Position numbers and translations under genes: made by a program. DNA of 64,000 nucleotides from Cristatella mucedo (Eukaryota > Bryozoa > Phylactolaemata > Cristatellidae), in assembly GCA_009760855.2 (NCBI GenBank), contig WPIO01000006.1:6724001-6788000 (forward strand), given 5' to 3'. This document shows, in pieces, positions 1 to 10,945 of the stretch (positions are counted from its first letter, which is position 1; each line of letters begins with the position of its first letter). The notes beneath the pieces are model-generated. The model was not told where the DNA came from and ran no database searches. It was given only the letters and a program-made list of their open reading frames with translations.

Positions 1-675
1 TGCCGCCCTTAGCCTGGAACTCACACTGCGACTGACATTGCAACATTCTCGGATTTTGAAATTCAGAAAATTTAAAAATTAAATTGAAATCAATCTTTTT
101 TGGACATTAAACAAAATTAATTAAATTGAAAATCAAATTAAATTTAGAAATTAAAAAAGAACATAAAGGCCCTCTTCGTCGCAGTATTTGTTCTGCCCGT
201 GTGAATTGTCCTTGATGTTCTTGTGCATACCGATACGGCGATCGCTGACCAACTGACACGGTTCCTTTTCAACGCATGTTTAGCGCCTAGAACAAGATTT
301 GGCACACTAAAGGTGCTATACGAATACTCGCCAAGAGTCCTTGCTGCTTCCTGGCCCCGTATGTCGTGGCGATTACTCAGGATTGGCCTCTGTGCCCGCA
401 CGCATGCCTGAAAGTCGGCTAGCCCTGATGGTCAAGCCTGGCGTCGGGAGTCACCGTGGCAACTTTTGCCGCGGTGATGAATCAGCAGCAGCTTCAGCAG
501 CCGATCTGCAGTCACTGTTGCCATCGCAGCAGCAGCAGCTGCAGCTGCTGCTGCAGCTGCTGCTGCCACAAGCGCTCACAGTTGCCACCCGAGCTCTCGT
601 GTGTGGCTGCAGCTCCTCCTTGCTTTGGTCGACGCTTGACCGTCGCCGTCGAAGCCGTCTGCCGCTCTCCTGTAG
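1..675. other. Upstream intron of the coiled-coil gene, no exon identified
   Basis: AT-rich to about 170, then GC-rich with CAG/CTG-type repeats around 482-570. Several frames stay open here, but they are Gln/Ala/Leu/Cys low-complexity translations of the trinucleotide repeat. The tract just before 676 (ctctcctgtag) reads as a splice acceptor, so this stretch is most simply intron. Confidence 0.45.
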
Positions 676-804
676 GGCATGGCTGCCAAACTGGCCGACA
701 TGGAGCGGCTGAAGGATCAGTACATGCGCAAGAGCGCCGACCAGGAGCGTCAGATCGACGACTTCGCTTCGCAAGTTCGGTCGCTGCAGGCCGAGCTGAA
801 AGAG
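676..804 (+). CDS. Coiled-coil protein, internal exon a
   Basis: First recognisable exon of a plus-strand gene running to 10219. It begins after the acceptor ctctcctgtag and ends before the donor gtaggc. The frame is phase 0 at both ends and gives 43 codons; an ATG lies at codon 2 (679), so a first coding exon is possible, but the good acceptor favours an internal exon. The translation is a charged heptad-patterned helix (ADMERLKDQYMRKSADQERQ, then SQVRSLQAELKE), typical of a coiled coil. I do not recognise the protein family. The phase-0 end fits the next exon at 1339, whose first codons continue the helix. Function unknown; a structural or scaffolding role is only an inference from the coiled coil. 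Confidence 0.6.
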
Positions 805-1338
805 GTAGGCGGCCGCCGGCGGCGGCATGTTGTTCTTGCTGCTGCTCAGCCTCGGCTCGGTGTCGTTGACTTTTCGTCGGCTTTTCCGCTTTTCCGTCCG
901 TCTTCCCGCCGCTGCCTCCTCCTGCCTGACAGCGGCCGCTCGCTTCGGTCACTGCCTGGGCCTGCCTGCCCACCCTGGCACCCGGGCCGCGCGGGGGCGG
1001 TGTGACGAGCCCTTTGGGCAGCCGTGCTGCGTGGCAAGGTCGTGACCTCGTCGGGGTCAAGCTCGCGCATGCACACGGCGCGTGCGACTCGAGAGCGTAG
1101 GCGATCGAGAGCGTTGTTACTCTTTGCAGCCAATGTAAAGCGCCTAGAAAGAGATTGAATTCTCTGAGGGCGCTCTATCAAGTGCATTATTGTTATTGTA
1201 ATTATTACTACTCTCGGCCGAAGTGTTACGGCTTCCGACGTGTCTTGCTGAGTGTCGCTCCCATTCGTCATCGCCGCTGCCGCCGCCGCTGCAATCGCAA
1301 TGCTTCCTTATCGTCTTGGTCGTTCGTTGCTCACTCAG
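805..1338 (+). other. Intron with a LINE-B 3' end
   Basis: Intron between two phase-0 exons. It is GC-rich with no convincing exon. Around 1120-1215 it carries a plus-oriented 5'-truncated LINE-B 3' end (annotated separately). Confidence 0.5.
1125..1215 (+). repeat. 5'-truncated LINE-B 3' end
   Basis: It contains gcgcctagaaagagatt, then ttctctgagggcgct, and a degenerate ATT tail. The same string ends the longer LINE-B copy on the minus strand at 15385-15985, including the ctttgc...aatgtaaag lead-in, so this is a 5'-truncated insertion and not an independent SINE. Confidence 0.75.
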
Positions 1339-1704
1339 GTGGTCTCCAGCTTGGAGAGCAAGCACGGCAGCAAGGAGCTGCGGCGGGCGCGAAGGCAGGC
1401 GGCCGACAAGCTGCAGCGCTCCGACAGCCTGTCGCGGCGCTGTGGCGAGCGCGAGCTGGAGCTTGCTCTCGCCGGCGCGCACCGGTCCGGCAGCGGCGCT
1501 GGAGGCCTCGGAGCAGCAGGCCGTGGCCGCACTCACAGCAGTGACAGAGGAGGAGGAGGAGGAGGAGGAGCAGGAGTTACCGCAGATGAAAAGGAGCCTG
1601 CCTGCGGCGGCGGTGGTGGCGAGAGAGCCGATAGCAGAGGCAGCAGCGGCGGCGGTGGCGGCAGCAGAAGCAGAAGTGTACGCACCATGGCACGCCCCTT
1701 TCGC
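1339..1704 (+). CDS. Coiled-coil protein, internal exon b (3' end uncertain)
   Basis: The exon starts after the acceptor gctcactcag in phase 0, matching the phase-0 end of the exon at 676-804. The first roughly 50 residues continue the charged helix (SLESKHGSKELRRARRQ, then ADKLQRSDSLSRR). They are followed by a Gly/Ser-rich low-complexity stretch encoded by GGA/GGC repeats. The 3' border is a choice: gtgcgt at 1705 keeps phase 0, as needed by the exon at 3451; a weaker phase-0 donor is gtacgc at 1678. The frame stops at 1738-1740 if it is not spliced. A neighbouring frame codes a Glu run (about 1550-1575) and ends near a consensus-like donor gtaacg at 1825, but it is out of phase with the helix. 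Confidence 0.5.
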
Positions 1705-2074
1705 GTGCGTCGTTTGCGCATCCACGTGTCGCTTTGCTAATAGTGGGTGCGACAGCCACCCTCACTTGCACTTTCCCCTCACTCGCAGCGTCTGTGAGGC
1801 GTCTTTGCGGTCGCGCCGCGCCAGGTAACGCTCTGGGTTTTATCCTGGGAATAGGCCGATCACTCGGCCATTGTGTATTGACTTTCTGCGCTACTAGAGA
1901 TTGCACCCTTGCTTGTGTGGCAAACGTCTTTGCTTGTGGCGATCGCGTAGCAGCAGCAGTGCAACGAGAGCATGATGTGGGCGTGATGCACTGACCCCAC
2001 TGAAGGAGGCGTTGCAACCTCCCAGGCACCGCTCGTGAATGCCGACACGTGTTTTTCAAAATTAAGAAAGGAGA

Positions 2075-2330
2075 GCCTATCACTTTTATGTCGTTCACAA
2101 ACCAGCACTTATCATTTAAGCCACTGGCATCAGCTGCAGCGACTGATTAAGCCTGGTAAACCTGCCCTTCAGACATTCGATGCTGTATGTCAGTCATTTC
2201 CTTAAGCTATCCTATGGTCAAATCAAATGCTTCTTCTTATGACCACCCTAAATGCAAGGCTGGATAAAGAGACCTCTTCTAATTGGCGGTGCCATTCGGC
2301 AACCATCGCACGTTCGTAATTTAGAATTCT
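2075..2330 (+). mobile_element. LINE-C internal fragment (copy 1)
   Basis: About 255 bases nearly identical to 6362-6615. The shared part starts ctatcacttttatgtcgttc and ends ttcgtaatttaga. In the second copy the reading continues into a LINE-type motif (VRNLDVLFDD), which identifies both as pieces of the region downstream of reverse transcriptase. Here the similarity stops at 2330. Confidence 0.65.
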
Positions 2331-2479
2331 CTGACGAGGCTGCCCTGCTGCTCAGCATTCATTGATCCGTGGCTTTAGAAATGAGGGTAATAGCATTTTC
2401 GGACTGCAAGCACCTGTGAGACAGTTCTGGAAATAGTGGCCTCGGTAGCCAGTACTGCGACTCTGACATCCTCCATTCT

Positions 2480-2545
2480 TCCTCCTCCTCCTCCTCCTCC
2501 TCCTCCTCCTCATCCTCCTTCTCCTCATCCTCCTTCTCCTCCAAT
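2480..2545 (+). repeat. (TCC)n-rich microsatellite
   Basis: A run of cctcctcct units with small interruptions (catcctcctt). It produces spurious Pro-rich and Glu-rich open frames on opposite strands. Confidence 0.9.
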
Positions 2546-3450
2546 TGGTGCGAGTCCTTCGAGCTACAGCGACTCTTCCTTCCTTCTCTCACTCTCTCCT
2601 CATACGGTCTGCCTGACCGCATCCAGCTAATTAGCAGACCTTGACGAACCAACAACCTCGTCCGTCTCGTTGCTCCCTCGCTACCCTACTTTCATGCACT
2701 TCTACGGACGTGGTGCACAGCGGCTGCCGTGAGGCCACAAAGGCCCGAGCTAATAATGTCAGAGCTGGGCGGGCTTGTTGGTTGCCGCCGTGCGCGCTCC
2801 CATTGTGGCACGGCCTTTAGATGGACCGAACACACGAGTGCGGCCTTGCCACCCGAATCCGCTGGCAATTCCATCGACTCGGCATATTCTGGCGTTCCAG
2901 CATCTTGTCTCTCCAGTTTCGAACAAATTGTTGCGTAGTGCTCCCGCTGCCATTGCTGCTGCTGTCGTGCTCGTTGCCGTTTGCCTTCAAACGCGTCGCC
3001 TGGTCGTCGACCCTGACCTACAGCAATCGTCTTCTGCTTTCCGGTCGTCCGCCTTGGCTGTGTCCGCATTCTCTCTCTCTGCACTCTCCCGGGTCCCTGT
3101 GACAGAAGTGCCACTATAGGGCTTAGCATTAAAATGTCAGCATGTCTCCGCGTAGTAAAAGGATGTGGTCTTGGATGGCGTGACTGCTTCCCATTCCAGC
3201 AGTCGTCCGGCGTCGGCAGCTCAATGCGTCCTCGAGTTGGCATGGGCACTAGCGTCTTCTTCCGTGTCTTCCCATTGAGGGCATTGCATAAGCCATGTGC
3301 TGCATGTGTGTGCGCGCACGAGTTTCCTGTCGACTCAGCGGCAGCGCTCAGTGGCTCTACGCGACGTCGAGATGTGCGCGAGGCAAGTTCGAGTCAATGG
3401 GCAGCTTCGCCTTGCTGTGTCGTTGACTCTCGTCTCCGTCGACACTGCAG

Positions 3451-3602
3451 GCTCGGCAGCGCAGCGCAAGTCCGACATCGTCACGCCATGCTCGCGGCGT
3501 TGGGGGCAGCAGCGACAGCGGCGACGACGCCATCGAAGAAGACGACGACGGCTGGCTGCTGAATGTGGACGGCAAGCAGCAGCAGCAGCGGCCATTTAGC
3601 AG
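3451..3602 (+). CDS. Coiled-coil gene, internal exon c (acidic)
   Basis: The exon follows the acceptor gtcgacactgcag and precedes the donor gtgaaa. Read in phase 0 it encodes an Arg/Ser-rich start (ARQRSASPTSSRHARG), then an acidic stretch (GGSSDSGDDAIEEDDDGWLL) and a short poly-Gln. The exon is 152 bases, so it ends with two bases of a codon. The next exon at 7727 supplies the third base and stays open, which supports this frame over two others that are open on the same bases but do not phase. There is no ATG in this frame, as expected for an internal exon. The acidic Ser-rich patch looks like a disordered, possibly CK2-phosphorylated linker; that is inference. Confidence 0.6.
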
Positions 3603-4054
3603 GTGAAATTGAGCGACCGCAATATTGCAGCCGTGCGCGCAACGAAGCCTCTGCAGCCGCTAGCGCCACTTTCTTCGTCTCGATGCAGGTGCGTGCTGCC
3701 CAAGCACTACTAGCCCACGTGACAGTCGTAGGGAGGGAGGGTGGGAGGGCAGAGAGTGGGCCAGCGGCCATCGTGTGTCGTCTCTGTGCATGCCGGCTTC
3801 CGGCATCCGGTTTCCTGTCGGTGTGCATTGAAGGCCAGAGCCGAGCTTACCTGCCTACGCTCGCATGCAGGTGAAGTCGCACGCCGCCAGCTACGGCAGG
3901 GGGGAGAGGGCCATGCCAGCAGAGCCTGGGGTGTGTGGCCGAGATGCCGAGCTACTTGCTGCCTTGCCCTGCCCTGCCCTGTCTTCAGTGTGGCCGCCCC
4001 GGCTCACGTGACTGGTGGCAGGCCGGAGGGTGAAATAAATGAGTAAATAAATCC

Positions 4055-4222
4055 TAGCTGATTAAACAGCCTCTTTTTGTGTAGCGACAGAAGAGCCTTT
4101 ACGGCTATCACCACCGCTTGCAGTGGCGATAAAGAATCGCCCACTGCAGGAATCGAACCCACGATCTCGGGACCGAGGTCGTGGAAGCAACCGCCTTACC
4201 TAGTGTGTCACCACGGCTGGAG
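4055..4222 (-). mobile_element. SINE-A copy (minus)
   Basis: Read on the minus strand, a tRNA-like head with a B-box-like ggttcgattcc-type string is followed by a body with gcgatcc-type and tgatagccgtaa-type strings. It then shows the shared tail ending aatcagctag-like. The same arrangement recurs at 38681-38849, 41009-41166, 49611-49786, 56131-56281 and 58481-58628. Confidence 0.75.
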
Positions 4223-4562
4223 GGTAGGGCGAAGTGCAGGCGAGCTCTCGCCTGCACCCAGTCATCCTTCATTCCTCTTGTGCTTGCTCGCCCTCTCTCG
4301 AGGGCCTTAAGGGCTGCCGAACAGCTGCTGCTGCCTGCCTGCCCGATGGCAGAGCTGCTTGTTCAGCTGCGGCCTCGTGCAGCTGAATCGATGCTGAGCC
4401 GGCACGCAGGCTCTTTCATCGAGAACCCGGTAGCGCTTGCTGTCCTCGCCTGCCTGTCCACAGCTGCTGCTGCTGCTGCTGCTGCTGCTGCTAGCCAAAG
4501 AGAGGACTGGGTGGGAATGCCTCTACTGTCCTGCTGCCCGACTGTGGCGCGTCCTTTCCAGC

Positions 4563-4775
4563 CGCCGTCCTGAGCTGCTACTTCCGTGCTACTCACTACC
4601 TCAACTGCTCACCTGACTCTGCTATGCTTCTCACTTTCTCTTTGTTGCACAAGATTAAGCCTGTTGGCTACCCAATGCGCACCGAAAGCCGCTTAAGCTT
4701 AGGAGTGAGCTATGCAAAACTCTCTTGCATAACACCCACTTAATGTGTGTGGCTTTGTGGAGTTACAGGAGGAGA
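4563..4775 (+). mobile_element. LINE-C 3' end (copy)
   Basis: It matches the 3' untranslated region of LINE-C as seen at 20062-20330 and, inverted, at 60170-60400. Shared strings include tactcactacctcaactgct, ctttctctttgtt, gttggctac and gtggagttaca near the end. Confidence 0.75.
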
Positions 4776-4997
4776 TACGTTGCATGGGAGCCCCATTGGC
4801 ACGCTGTCGGACAGCTTGTGAGCCGCGGTGCTGGTGTAGAAAGACGGGCAGACGAAAGAAGAGAGAAGAAGAAAAAAGAGTCGAAGAAAAGTAAAGCAGA
4901 GAGAGGAGAGAAGGAGTAGGATACGTTGTAGCCGCGTTGTGCTTGCTGGCATTGCTGTACATTCTACGGCTACTCACTTGATCATGCTCATGCTGTC

Positions 4998-5070
4998 AAG
5001 TGCCTAGAAAGAGATTAAGTTATTTTGGGGTGCAATACAAATGCATTATTATTATTATTATCATTATTGT
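4998..5070 (+). repeat. 5'-truncated LINE-B 3' end
   Basis: gtgcctagaaagagattaag followed by a diverged middle, aaatgcatt and an ATT microsatellite tail. Confidence 0.7.
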
Positions 5071-5734
5071 TATGAAGAGGAGGAAAAACCGAGTGAAAGA
5101 GAGAAATGAGAGACAGAGCGAAAAAGAGAGAGGGAGAGAGAGAGAGACAGAGTAAACGAGAGAAAGGGAGATAGAATGTCCTCTTGTACAAGCAAATAGC
5201 AAAGATGAATGTGCTATTAGCTGTGGCTGTTCGTGTGATTTTTAAGCTGCCATATCTCAAGCTAAATGAAACTTTCAGCCTGCGACTTTCACCAAAGAAA
5301 AAACCCAGGAAGAGAGCCTAGGGTTTTACGGTTTATTGTAGGATTCGTTTCGGACTTGGAGCAGACTAAGCGCAGTTGCACTTAGGCAGTGTTTGAGACT
5401 TAGGAACTATTTGAGAACAGCATCAGCCCCCTTACCCCACCCATTGACCCCCTTGTCTCAAGAGAATATGCAAGTCCTTCCACTATTGGCCATTTCTACG
5501 TGCCATCAGCTACTGGCCTGATGGAATCTCATGAAAAGCATTGATGATCGAACCCCTAATGATAGGTTGAGCATTTGTCAACACCCAAACCGGATTATGG
5601 ACTAAAGTTTATAGTTCTTATGAGCTCTCTGGTCACTTTCCAGACTAGAGTCCCTAGAAGCTCGCTGGACATTAAAGTTTTTTTGGAATGACAAGGTAAT
5701 CCCATTCCCAACACCCACGTTGCTAGCGTGTGAG

Positions 5735-5801
5735 TGATGATTGAATTCAATTGTGAAGCACCTAGAAAGAGATTGAGTTCTCTGGAGGTGCTTTATCAAA
5801 T

Positions 5802-5850
<49 letters not shown>
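5735..5850 (+). repeat. 5'-truncated LINE-B 3' end with long (ATT)n tail
   Basis: gcacctagaaagagattgag and ttctctggaggtgct precede a pure ATT repeat of about 54 bases (5797-5850). The repeat is the terminal tail of the insertion. Confidence 0.8.
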
Positions 5851-5851
<1 letters not shown>

Positions 5852-6361
5852 GCTAAGGAGACACATGGTCAAACCTCTGGGATTTATAAACTAGCCTTGT
5901 AGCCATATTCATCACCGGGTACAGTGGCTTAGTGGATTTTTTAGTGGCCCCATCAAAATAGAATTGCAGTAATCTAGCCGAGACCAGAACAAGGGAGCTA
6001 GTTAAATTATTTCAACCCACCATGGAAGACAGTTCCCAATCTTATATAGGGATTGGACGTGACAGGCTAGTTTTGAAGTAGTCTTCCTAACGAAACTTTC
6101 AATGTTTAGGCAGCTGTCGAAGACGACACCTAAATTATGAGCACACGGTCACGCGACAGCATCGCCTATTAGAAGAACAAAGCCTTCCATTCCAGCCACG
6201 TGCTTGGGGTGTCCTATGAGCAGGAGTTCCATGTCATGTCGTGGTAAAGTCTAACCTAGCAGGACAGGTACCTTTGGAATTACACAAAAGTGTGTTTTTG
6301 GTCTTTTCATGTTCTCAGTTTATACCAAGCGTCTAGGTAGAGTGATGCAGGTTTCATCGTA

Positions 6362-7470
6362 GGGCCTATCACTTTTATGTCGTTCACAAACCAGCACTTA
6401 TCATTTAAGCCACTGGCATCAGCTGCAGCGACTGATCAAGCCTGGTAAACCTGCCCTTCAGACATTCGATGCTGTATGTCAGTCATTTCCTTAAGCTATC
6501 CTATGGTCAAATCAAATGCTTCTTCATATGACCACCCTAAATGCAAGGCTGGATAAAGAGGCCTCTTCCAATTGGCGGTGCCATTCGGCGACCATCGCGT
6601 GTTCGTAATTTAGATGTCCTCTTTGATGACTGCTCGAATTTTAAAAATTCCCTCCAGAAGACTGCTTCCACTGCGTTCGATCCATGCCCGGGAGGACTGC
6701 CTGCTGAGGGAGCACATGAGGTGGGGCGGGGCGACAGCTAAAGATCATACTGTCGCTCCGTCGTGCTGTCGACTGCTCCGTCGTGCTTCCTCTTACGTGC
6801 TGCCTCCGAATTGTACTCTTGTCCTTCAGTTTTGGCTGGGCTACCGCGGGGTGCATCTACAACTGGCGATGCAAGTCTCTGCTGCACGGTCCGATAATGA
6901 ACTCAGAGAGCATCAGCCCTGTGTATAGTTTTCTGATGGGGCTACGATAGTTCGGGGTGGATCAACGGATACTGAGCAAAATTCTCACTGTGACGCACGA
7001 AGCCCAACATGGTTTGGCTACTTCTGAACTGAATTGAACCTGCCTACCTGAACTTGTGAACCTGTCTCAGCCTCCTTGTGCCTCCTTTAGGTCTTTCTAG
7101 GACCAAAAAATAAGCCGTTTTATTCTGTCACTTAAATGCCGTTGGCTAAGAAAAATGTTTGCCTTGCATCTCCTTGACTATGGAATTCATTTCCACAATA
7201 CGTATGCATGGCGTACCTCTCCTGCGGCCAACTATGGCACTTTCTAACATCGTTTCCAGCCGTCCTTGGCTACTGCTTCCAGGCTGCTCACTATATTGAC
7301 CATCCTCCCGACTCAGCTATGCTTTCCACTTTCTCTTTACTTAGTGAAATGGAAGTATATTGGCTACCATATCCGCACCAAAACCATTTAGGCTTTGAGT
7401 GTGCTATAAAAAAAACTCTCCAGGATAACACCCACTTAGTCTTTGTGTCTTCGTAGAGACCCAGATGAAG
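6362..7470 (+). mobile_element. LINE-C fragment with internal deletion, reaching the 3' end
   Basis: The 5' part (6362-6615) duplicates 2075-2330. It then reads into VRNLDVLFDDCSNFKNSLQK, a pattern typical of the segment downstream of reverse transcriptase in CR1/L2-type elements. After a gap, 7105-7215 reads a decayed LWNSFPQYV-type C-terminal motif, followed by the LINE-C 3' untranslated region to about 7470. Stops and shifts are frequent. Plus orientation within the host gene intron. Confidence 0.65.
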
Positions 7471-7726
7471 ATGTACACATGAATAGATTAGTTCATACAG
7501 TATTTTTAAACCATGTAGCCCTTAGTGGCAGCATACTTGATCGTGTTGTCATTCACGTGCTGCACTTAAGTGACCCACCGAGTTTGCTCGAAGTGTACAT
7601 GGTGCTCTTTCCTTCGAGTCTGTTAGCTAACAATATGCAGGCATGGTGTAAAGGAATTATATTAGTTATGGTTATATAGTTACCTCACAATCGTGGGTCA
7701 GCTTGCATTTTACGACTTGATTTCAG

Positions 7727-7838
7727 ATTCTCCTCAGCATTCATCACTCGTCGAGCAAGCGGAGGTCGAGCGTCGGCAGCATCTACTGAAGAGAGCCAGA
7801 TGGTCATAGCGGCCGCCAAAGCCAAGCACTTTGTGCAG
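7727..7838 (+). CDS. Coiled-coil gene, internal exon d
   Basis: The acceptor is gacttgatttcag and the donor gtatgt, a strong pair. The first base completes the codon left by exon c. Thirty-seven codons follow, giving a Ser/Arg/Ala-rich stretch (FSSAFITRRASGGRASAAS) and a helix (EESQMVIAAAKAKHFVQ). It ends in phase 0, which is what the next exon requires. An alternative frame reads a charged helix (LVEQAEVERRQHLLKRAR) but hits a stop inside the exon. No family recognised. Confidence 0.65.
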
Positions 7839-8094
7839 GTATGTGCAGTAGCAGCGTCAAATAAGTGAGTGCTGCCCTGTTCGGCATTGTGACTAGAAGT
7901 ATTACCTCACAACACTTGACCTGGCCCGGTCGTGAAGTCTCGTGGTCTCTGAATTATGATCGACCCAATGGTCCTACCCACTATTTTGACGCCGATGTTT
8001 GATTGATCTCTTACCTTTTAGCGGAACTTGATTTTGCGAAAAAGTTCTATCATATTTAGATGTAAAGTCTTTTGTCAGACATATCTTAAAAAAG

Positions 8095-8131
<37 letters not shown>

Positions 8132-9836
8132 CTTGCTTGCACTATTCTGAGGTCTTTCTTGAGCCAAAGAGCTTATTCCTAGCTCTTCACCTAGTATGCT
8201 ACTTGCAGATTCACTGATAGCATGCACAATTATTTTCCCCGAAAGATTCGGGTCCTTTGCTCAAGGTCTCGTTACTAGCAATAGCCATCGTGATGTATGG
8301 GTCCCTCTGCAGCCCTCTGACATGGTCAAGTGTGATGTGCTATGCTTAATTTTTGGTCTCGGCTTAATCTGGCAAGCTCAAATATGTGATCCCGACTGGA
8401 AAAGCTTGTAGCAGCAGTGGCAGCAATGGTGGCAGCAGTGGGCCGTGTGAGGCTACTCTACAGGCAGGCCTGCTCGTACTGTTAGGAGTCAGATTCTTGA
8501 CTGGCCGTGGCATCAGCTTTCGACTTGTTCGCCAAAGGAAAATAGCTTATTAATTTCGCGTTTTACACTCTCCATACTATTTTTGAGGAAGGTTGGGCTA
8601 CTGCCGCACGACACGCTTGTGATCGCTATCACACCCGAGTCTTCATCTGAGTCTGAGCCTTTCTACCTGCAGTGACTTTATGTGTATATGGCACTATGGA
8701 ACGACAATTGATCAACTCAATTTGTAAAGCTGTCATTGCAGGCTGACCAATCGTCGACTGTTGTTGATGCTACTAGTGGCTTTGCAGGCTAGTGTATCTT
8801 ATGGGATGCATCTCGAAGAATGTCTCAGTTGGAGACGTTCACTGTTGCTTAAAGCGATAGAAGCAAGCTGCTTGAATGTTATGAAATGACCTTACCTTGA
8901 GAAAGGGCAAGACAAATTTACCTAAGCTCCACCATTGACACACGAATGCTGTTGGAGCAAAATATCCATTACCAACTTGTAAAGTGAATCTTGCCAATGA
9001 GAGCAGTAGTAGCAGCAGTAATAACAACATGTAGAGTTTCGACACAAGACTGCTTTTGGGATTATGCACTACCTGTGGATTGAACCTATGCATGCCGTAT
9101 GCCTTGCAGCACTTGTAAATTCTGAAATCATCTGCTAAGAGTAAGCTGGAGAGCAAACGGATTTTGGTTGTTCTAAGGTTCATGCTCTTGATGTCCCGTG
9201 CGACATTCGTCGAAATTCGAATGATAGCAAGTCATAGTTTCAAAATTATTACAGCGAATCTCCCCCCCCAGCAAATGCCAAAATTCTTCGTATACCAGCA
9301 TTTATCATACATGGCAGTGGACAGTGCTGCCGGCGTGACTGACTGCCCATGATCCATCCACTCGTCAGTTTAGCCACCGGTGTTAGAATCCTAGTGGAAT
9401 TCTGATCGGAAAATAATACCAGGCACCCGTTACAACAGGTCTATACGGCCCAACCCAACGGCTCACCCTCTCTTCGGCAAGGAAACTGTGCTGTTTCTGA
9501 TGCTTTGTTGAATGTCCATTAGTGTTCGCCTCTTAAAGTCGGTGTTTCGTCTTGCTGGTGCAAGTGTGCGGGTGGCTGTTTGCGAGAACTGCTTGTGTCA
9601 TTAGCCAGCTGTGAAGCTACTAGGCGCTGGCAGTTGAAGCTAGCATCACATCTTGCTTTGAGCAGCGTCGAGCCCTGGCATTTGAGCTACCGTTGCATCG
9701 AGACTTCCTTCTGTGTGGCCAGTTCATTTGGCCTGCCTATCACCGTGTTCGATTGCCGTGGGGTTACATAGTTCTTGGTGCTCTGATGCTATCAACTGCC
9801 CGGCACTTTGTTATGTTGCAACACGTTCGTCCCCAG
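7839..9836 (+). other. Intron with a (CA)n microsatellite
   Basis: AT-richer intron between exons d and e. It contains a (CA)n repeat at 8099-8131. No other element recognised. Confidence 0.6.
8099..8131 (+). repeat. (CA)n microsatellite
   Basis: Uninterrupted CA dinucleotide run of about 33 bases preceded by gcgcgcg. Confidence 0.95.
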
Positions 9837-10010
9837 GCAAGCCAGGCTGCACTGAGCCGTCTCGCCGAAGCTGCTCATCTGTCCAGCCCACCTGGCTCGG
9901 CCAGCGACGAGAGTGATAGTGGCCCCGAGAGCAGCAGCAGTCTGCAGTCTCGACGGCAGTGCCGCCCCCGAGATCAGAGGGGCCACCCGCGAACTCCCTC
10001 GGAGTCTACT
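9837..10010 (+). CDS. Coiled-coil gene, internal exon e (Ser-rich)
   Basis: The acceptor is gttcgtccccag and the donor gtaagt, a consensus pair. The exon is 174 bases, phase 0 at both ends, 58 codons. It encodes a short helix (ASQAALSRLAEAAHL) followed by a Ser/Asp/Glu-rich linker (SPPGSASDESDSGPESSSS) and a basic tail. The composition change and clean phase make this one of the best-supported exons of the gene. Confidence 0.7.
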
Positions 10011-10147
10011 GTAAGTGCCTTCTCGTAGACGACCGTGTTTCGAGTGACCTGGCTTGCAGCCACCAGGGCTGCATGCCGAACGCTTCTTTTTGCTTTGAAA
10101 CCTTGAATGTTCTGCCATGTCACGGCTGTTGTTGGAATTGTTCGCAG

Positions 10148-10219
10148 AGTGAGTCGAGCAGCAGACAACTGGAAGCTCTGATTGAGGAAATGGAACGGCG
10201 CCATTTAATATCGCACTGA
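10148..10219 (+). CDS. Coiled-coil gene, last coding exon
   Basis: The acceptor ggaattgttcgcag is followed by 23 codons in phase 0 and a TGA. The translation, SESSSRQLEALIEEMERRHL plus three residues, ends in a short amphipathic helix. It follows exon e across a 137-base intron. This fixes the C-terminus. The visible protein (exons a-e plus this one) is about 335 residues with the ends of exon b uncertain, and its N-terminus lies outside the window or in unrecognised exons. Confidence 0.7.
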   Translation, partial: SESSSRQLEALIEEMERRHLISH

Positions 10220-10945
10220 CGCCGATGACAAGACACCGCCACTGACGGCGGCGGCTGAGGCACTCGTCCTATAAAGTGCCGGTGGGAGCTCGGCTAGCTA
10301 CCGGTGCCGGTGGTCCATCTCTGCCCCCCCCCCCCCGTACCTAAATCTTAAGTAACGGTGCTTCCGTCCGTCTCTGCTTGGCTGTCTGCTGTCAGTCGTG
10401 TGTAGAGCTGGGATTAATGCGATCTGTGTCGTTTGCTATACTAAGTGCTATGGGTGCGGCTACTTTGTGCCGGCCTAAGGTGCAGTTAAGGAGCAGCCGA
10501 TGATGGCGAATCTCCACTAACCTACCGAGCAAAGGCGCCTCCCCCCCCCAGCAGGCGATGGCCAGGTCCTAACCTGGCGAGGGGGTCATTCCCATTCATT
10601 CCGATCCATCGGATAGTCACTCCGACGCCAGCTCAGCCCAGAACCTGATGTCTCCGTCCACGATGTCGCCTGCTGGCGTGCCGATGTAATGACCCAGAAG
10701 ATTGCCGGTCATTCTCTTCCAGTGCGAACCCTCGTGATCGTGTTGCTGCGTAGGCTATTAGGGTTCTTAGGAAAACTTATTAGCTCACGTGTGAACTAGC
10801 TTGCTCGCAGTAGATTAGTGACAAGTCTTCTTGTGTCTTCCTCAAAGCCTGAGTTTGGAGCAGCTTGTTACAGGAAACAGCAATCAGTTTCTCCCGAAAA
10901 GCAGCCTTTTCTTTTTCGTGCTAAGTTTCGTGTGCTAATAAAAGT
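10220..10945 (+). other. Probable 3' untranslated region
   Basis: Non-coding sequence after the stop codon, with a C-run at about 10326-10337 and an aataaa hexamer at 10937-10942 that could direct polyadenylation. A second candidate, aataaa, lies near 11094. Confidence 0.45.

Larger units (their letters stand above)
1705..3450 (+). other. Intron: LINE-C fragment and CT-rich repeat
   Basis: Region between exons b and c. It holds a LINE-C internal fragment at about 2075-2330 and a TCC-rich microsatellite at about 2480-2545. No further exon could be phased here, although a small one may be missed. Confidence 0.45.
3603..7726 (+). other. Large intron with LINE-B, LINE-C and SINE insertions
   Basis: It contains a minus-strand SINE-A (4055-4222), LINE-C 3' ends (4563-4775 and 7100-7470), LINE-B 3' ends (about 4998-5070 and 5735-5850), a CAG/CTG run near 4460-4495 and the long LINE-C fragment from 6362. 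I found no exon that phases with 3602 or 7727. Confidence 0.6.

Noticed and set aside
451-1060. Gln/Ala/Cys-rich proteins on both strands
   Set aside because: Frames follow CAG/CTG and GC-rich composition and conflict with the phased coiled-coil exon at 676-804.
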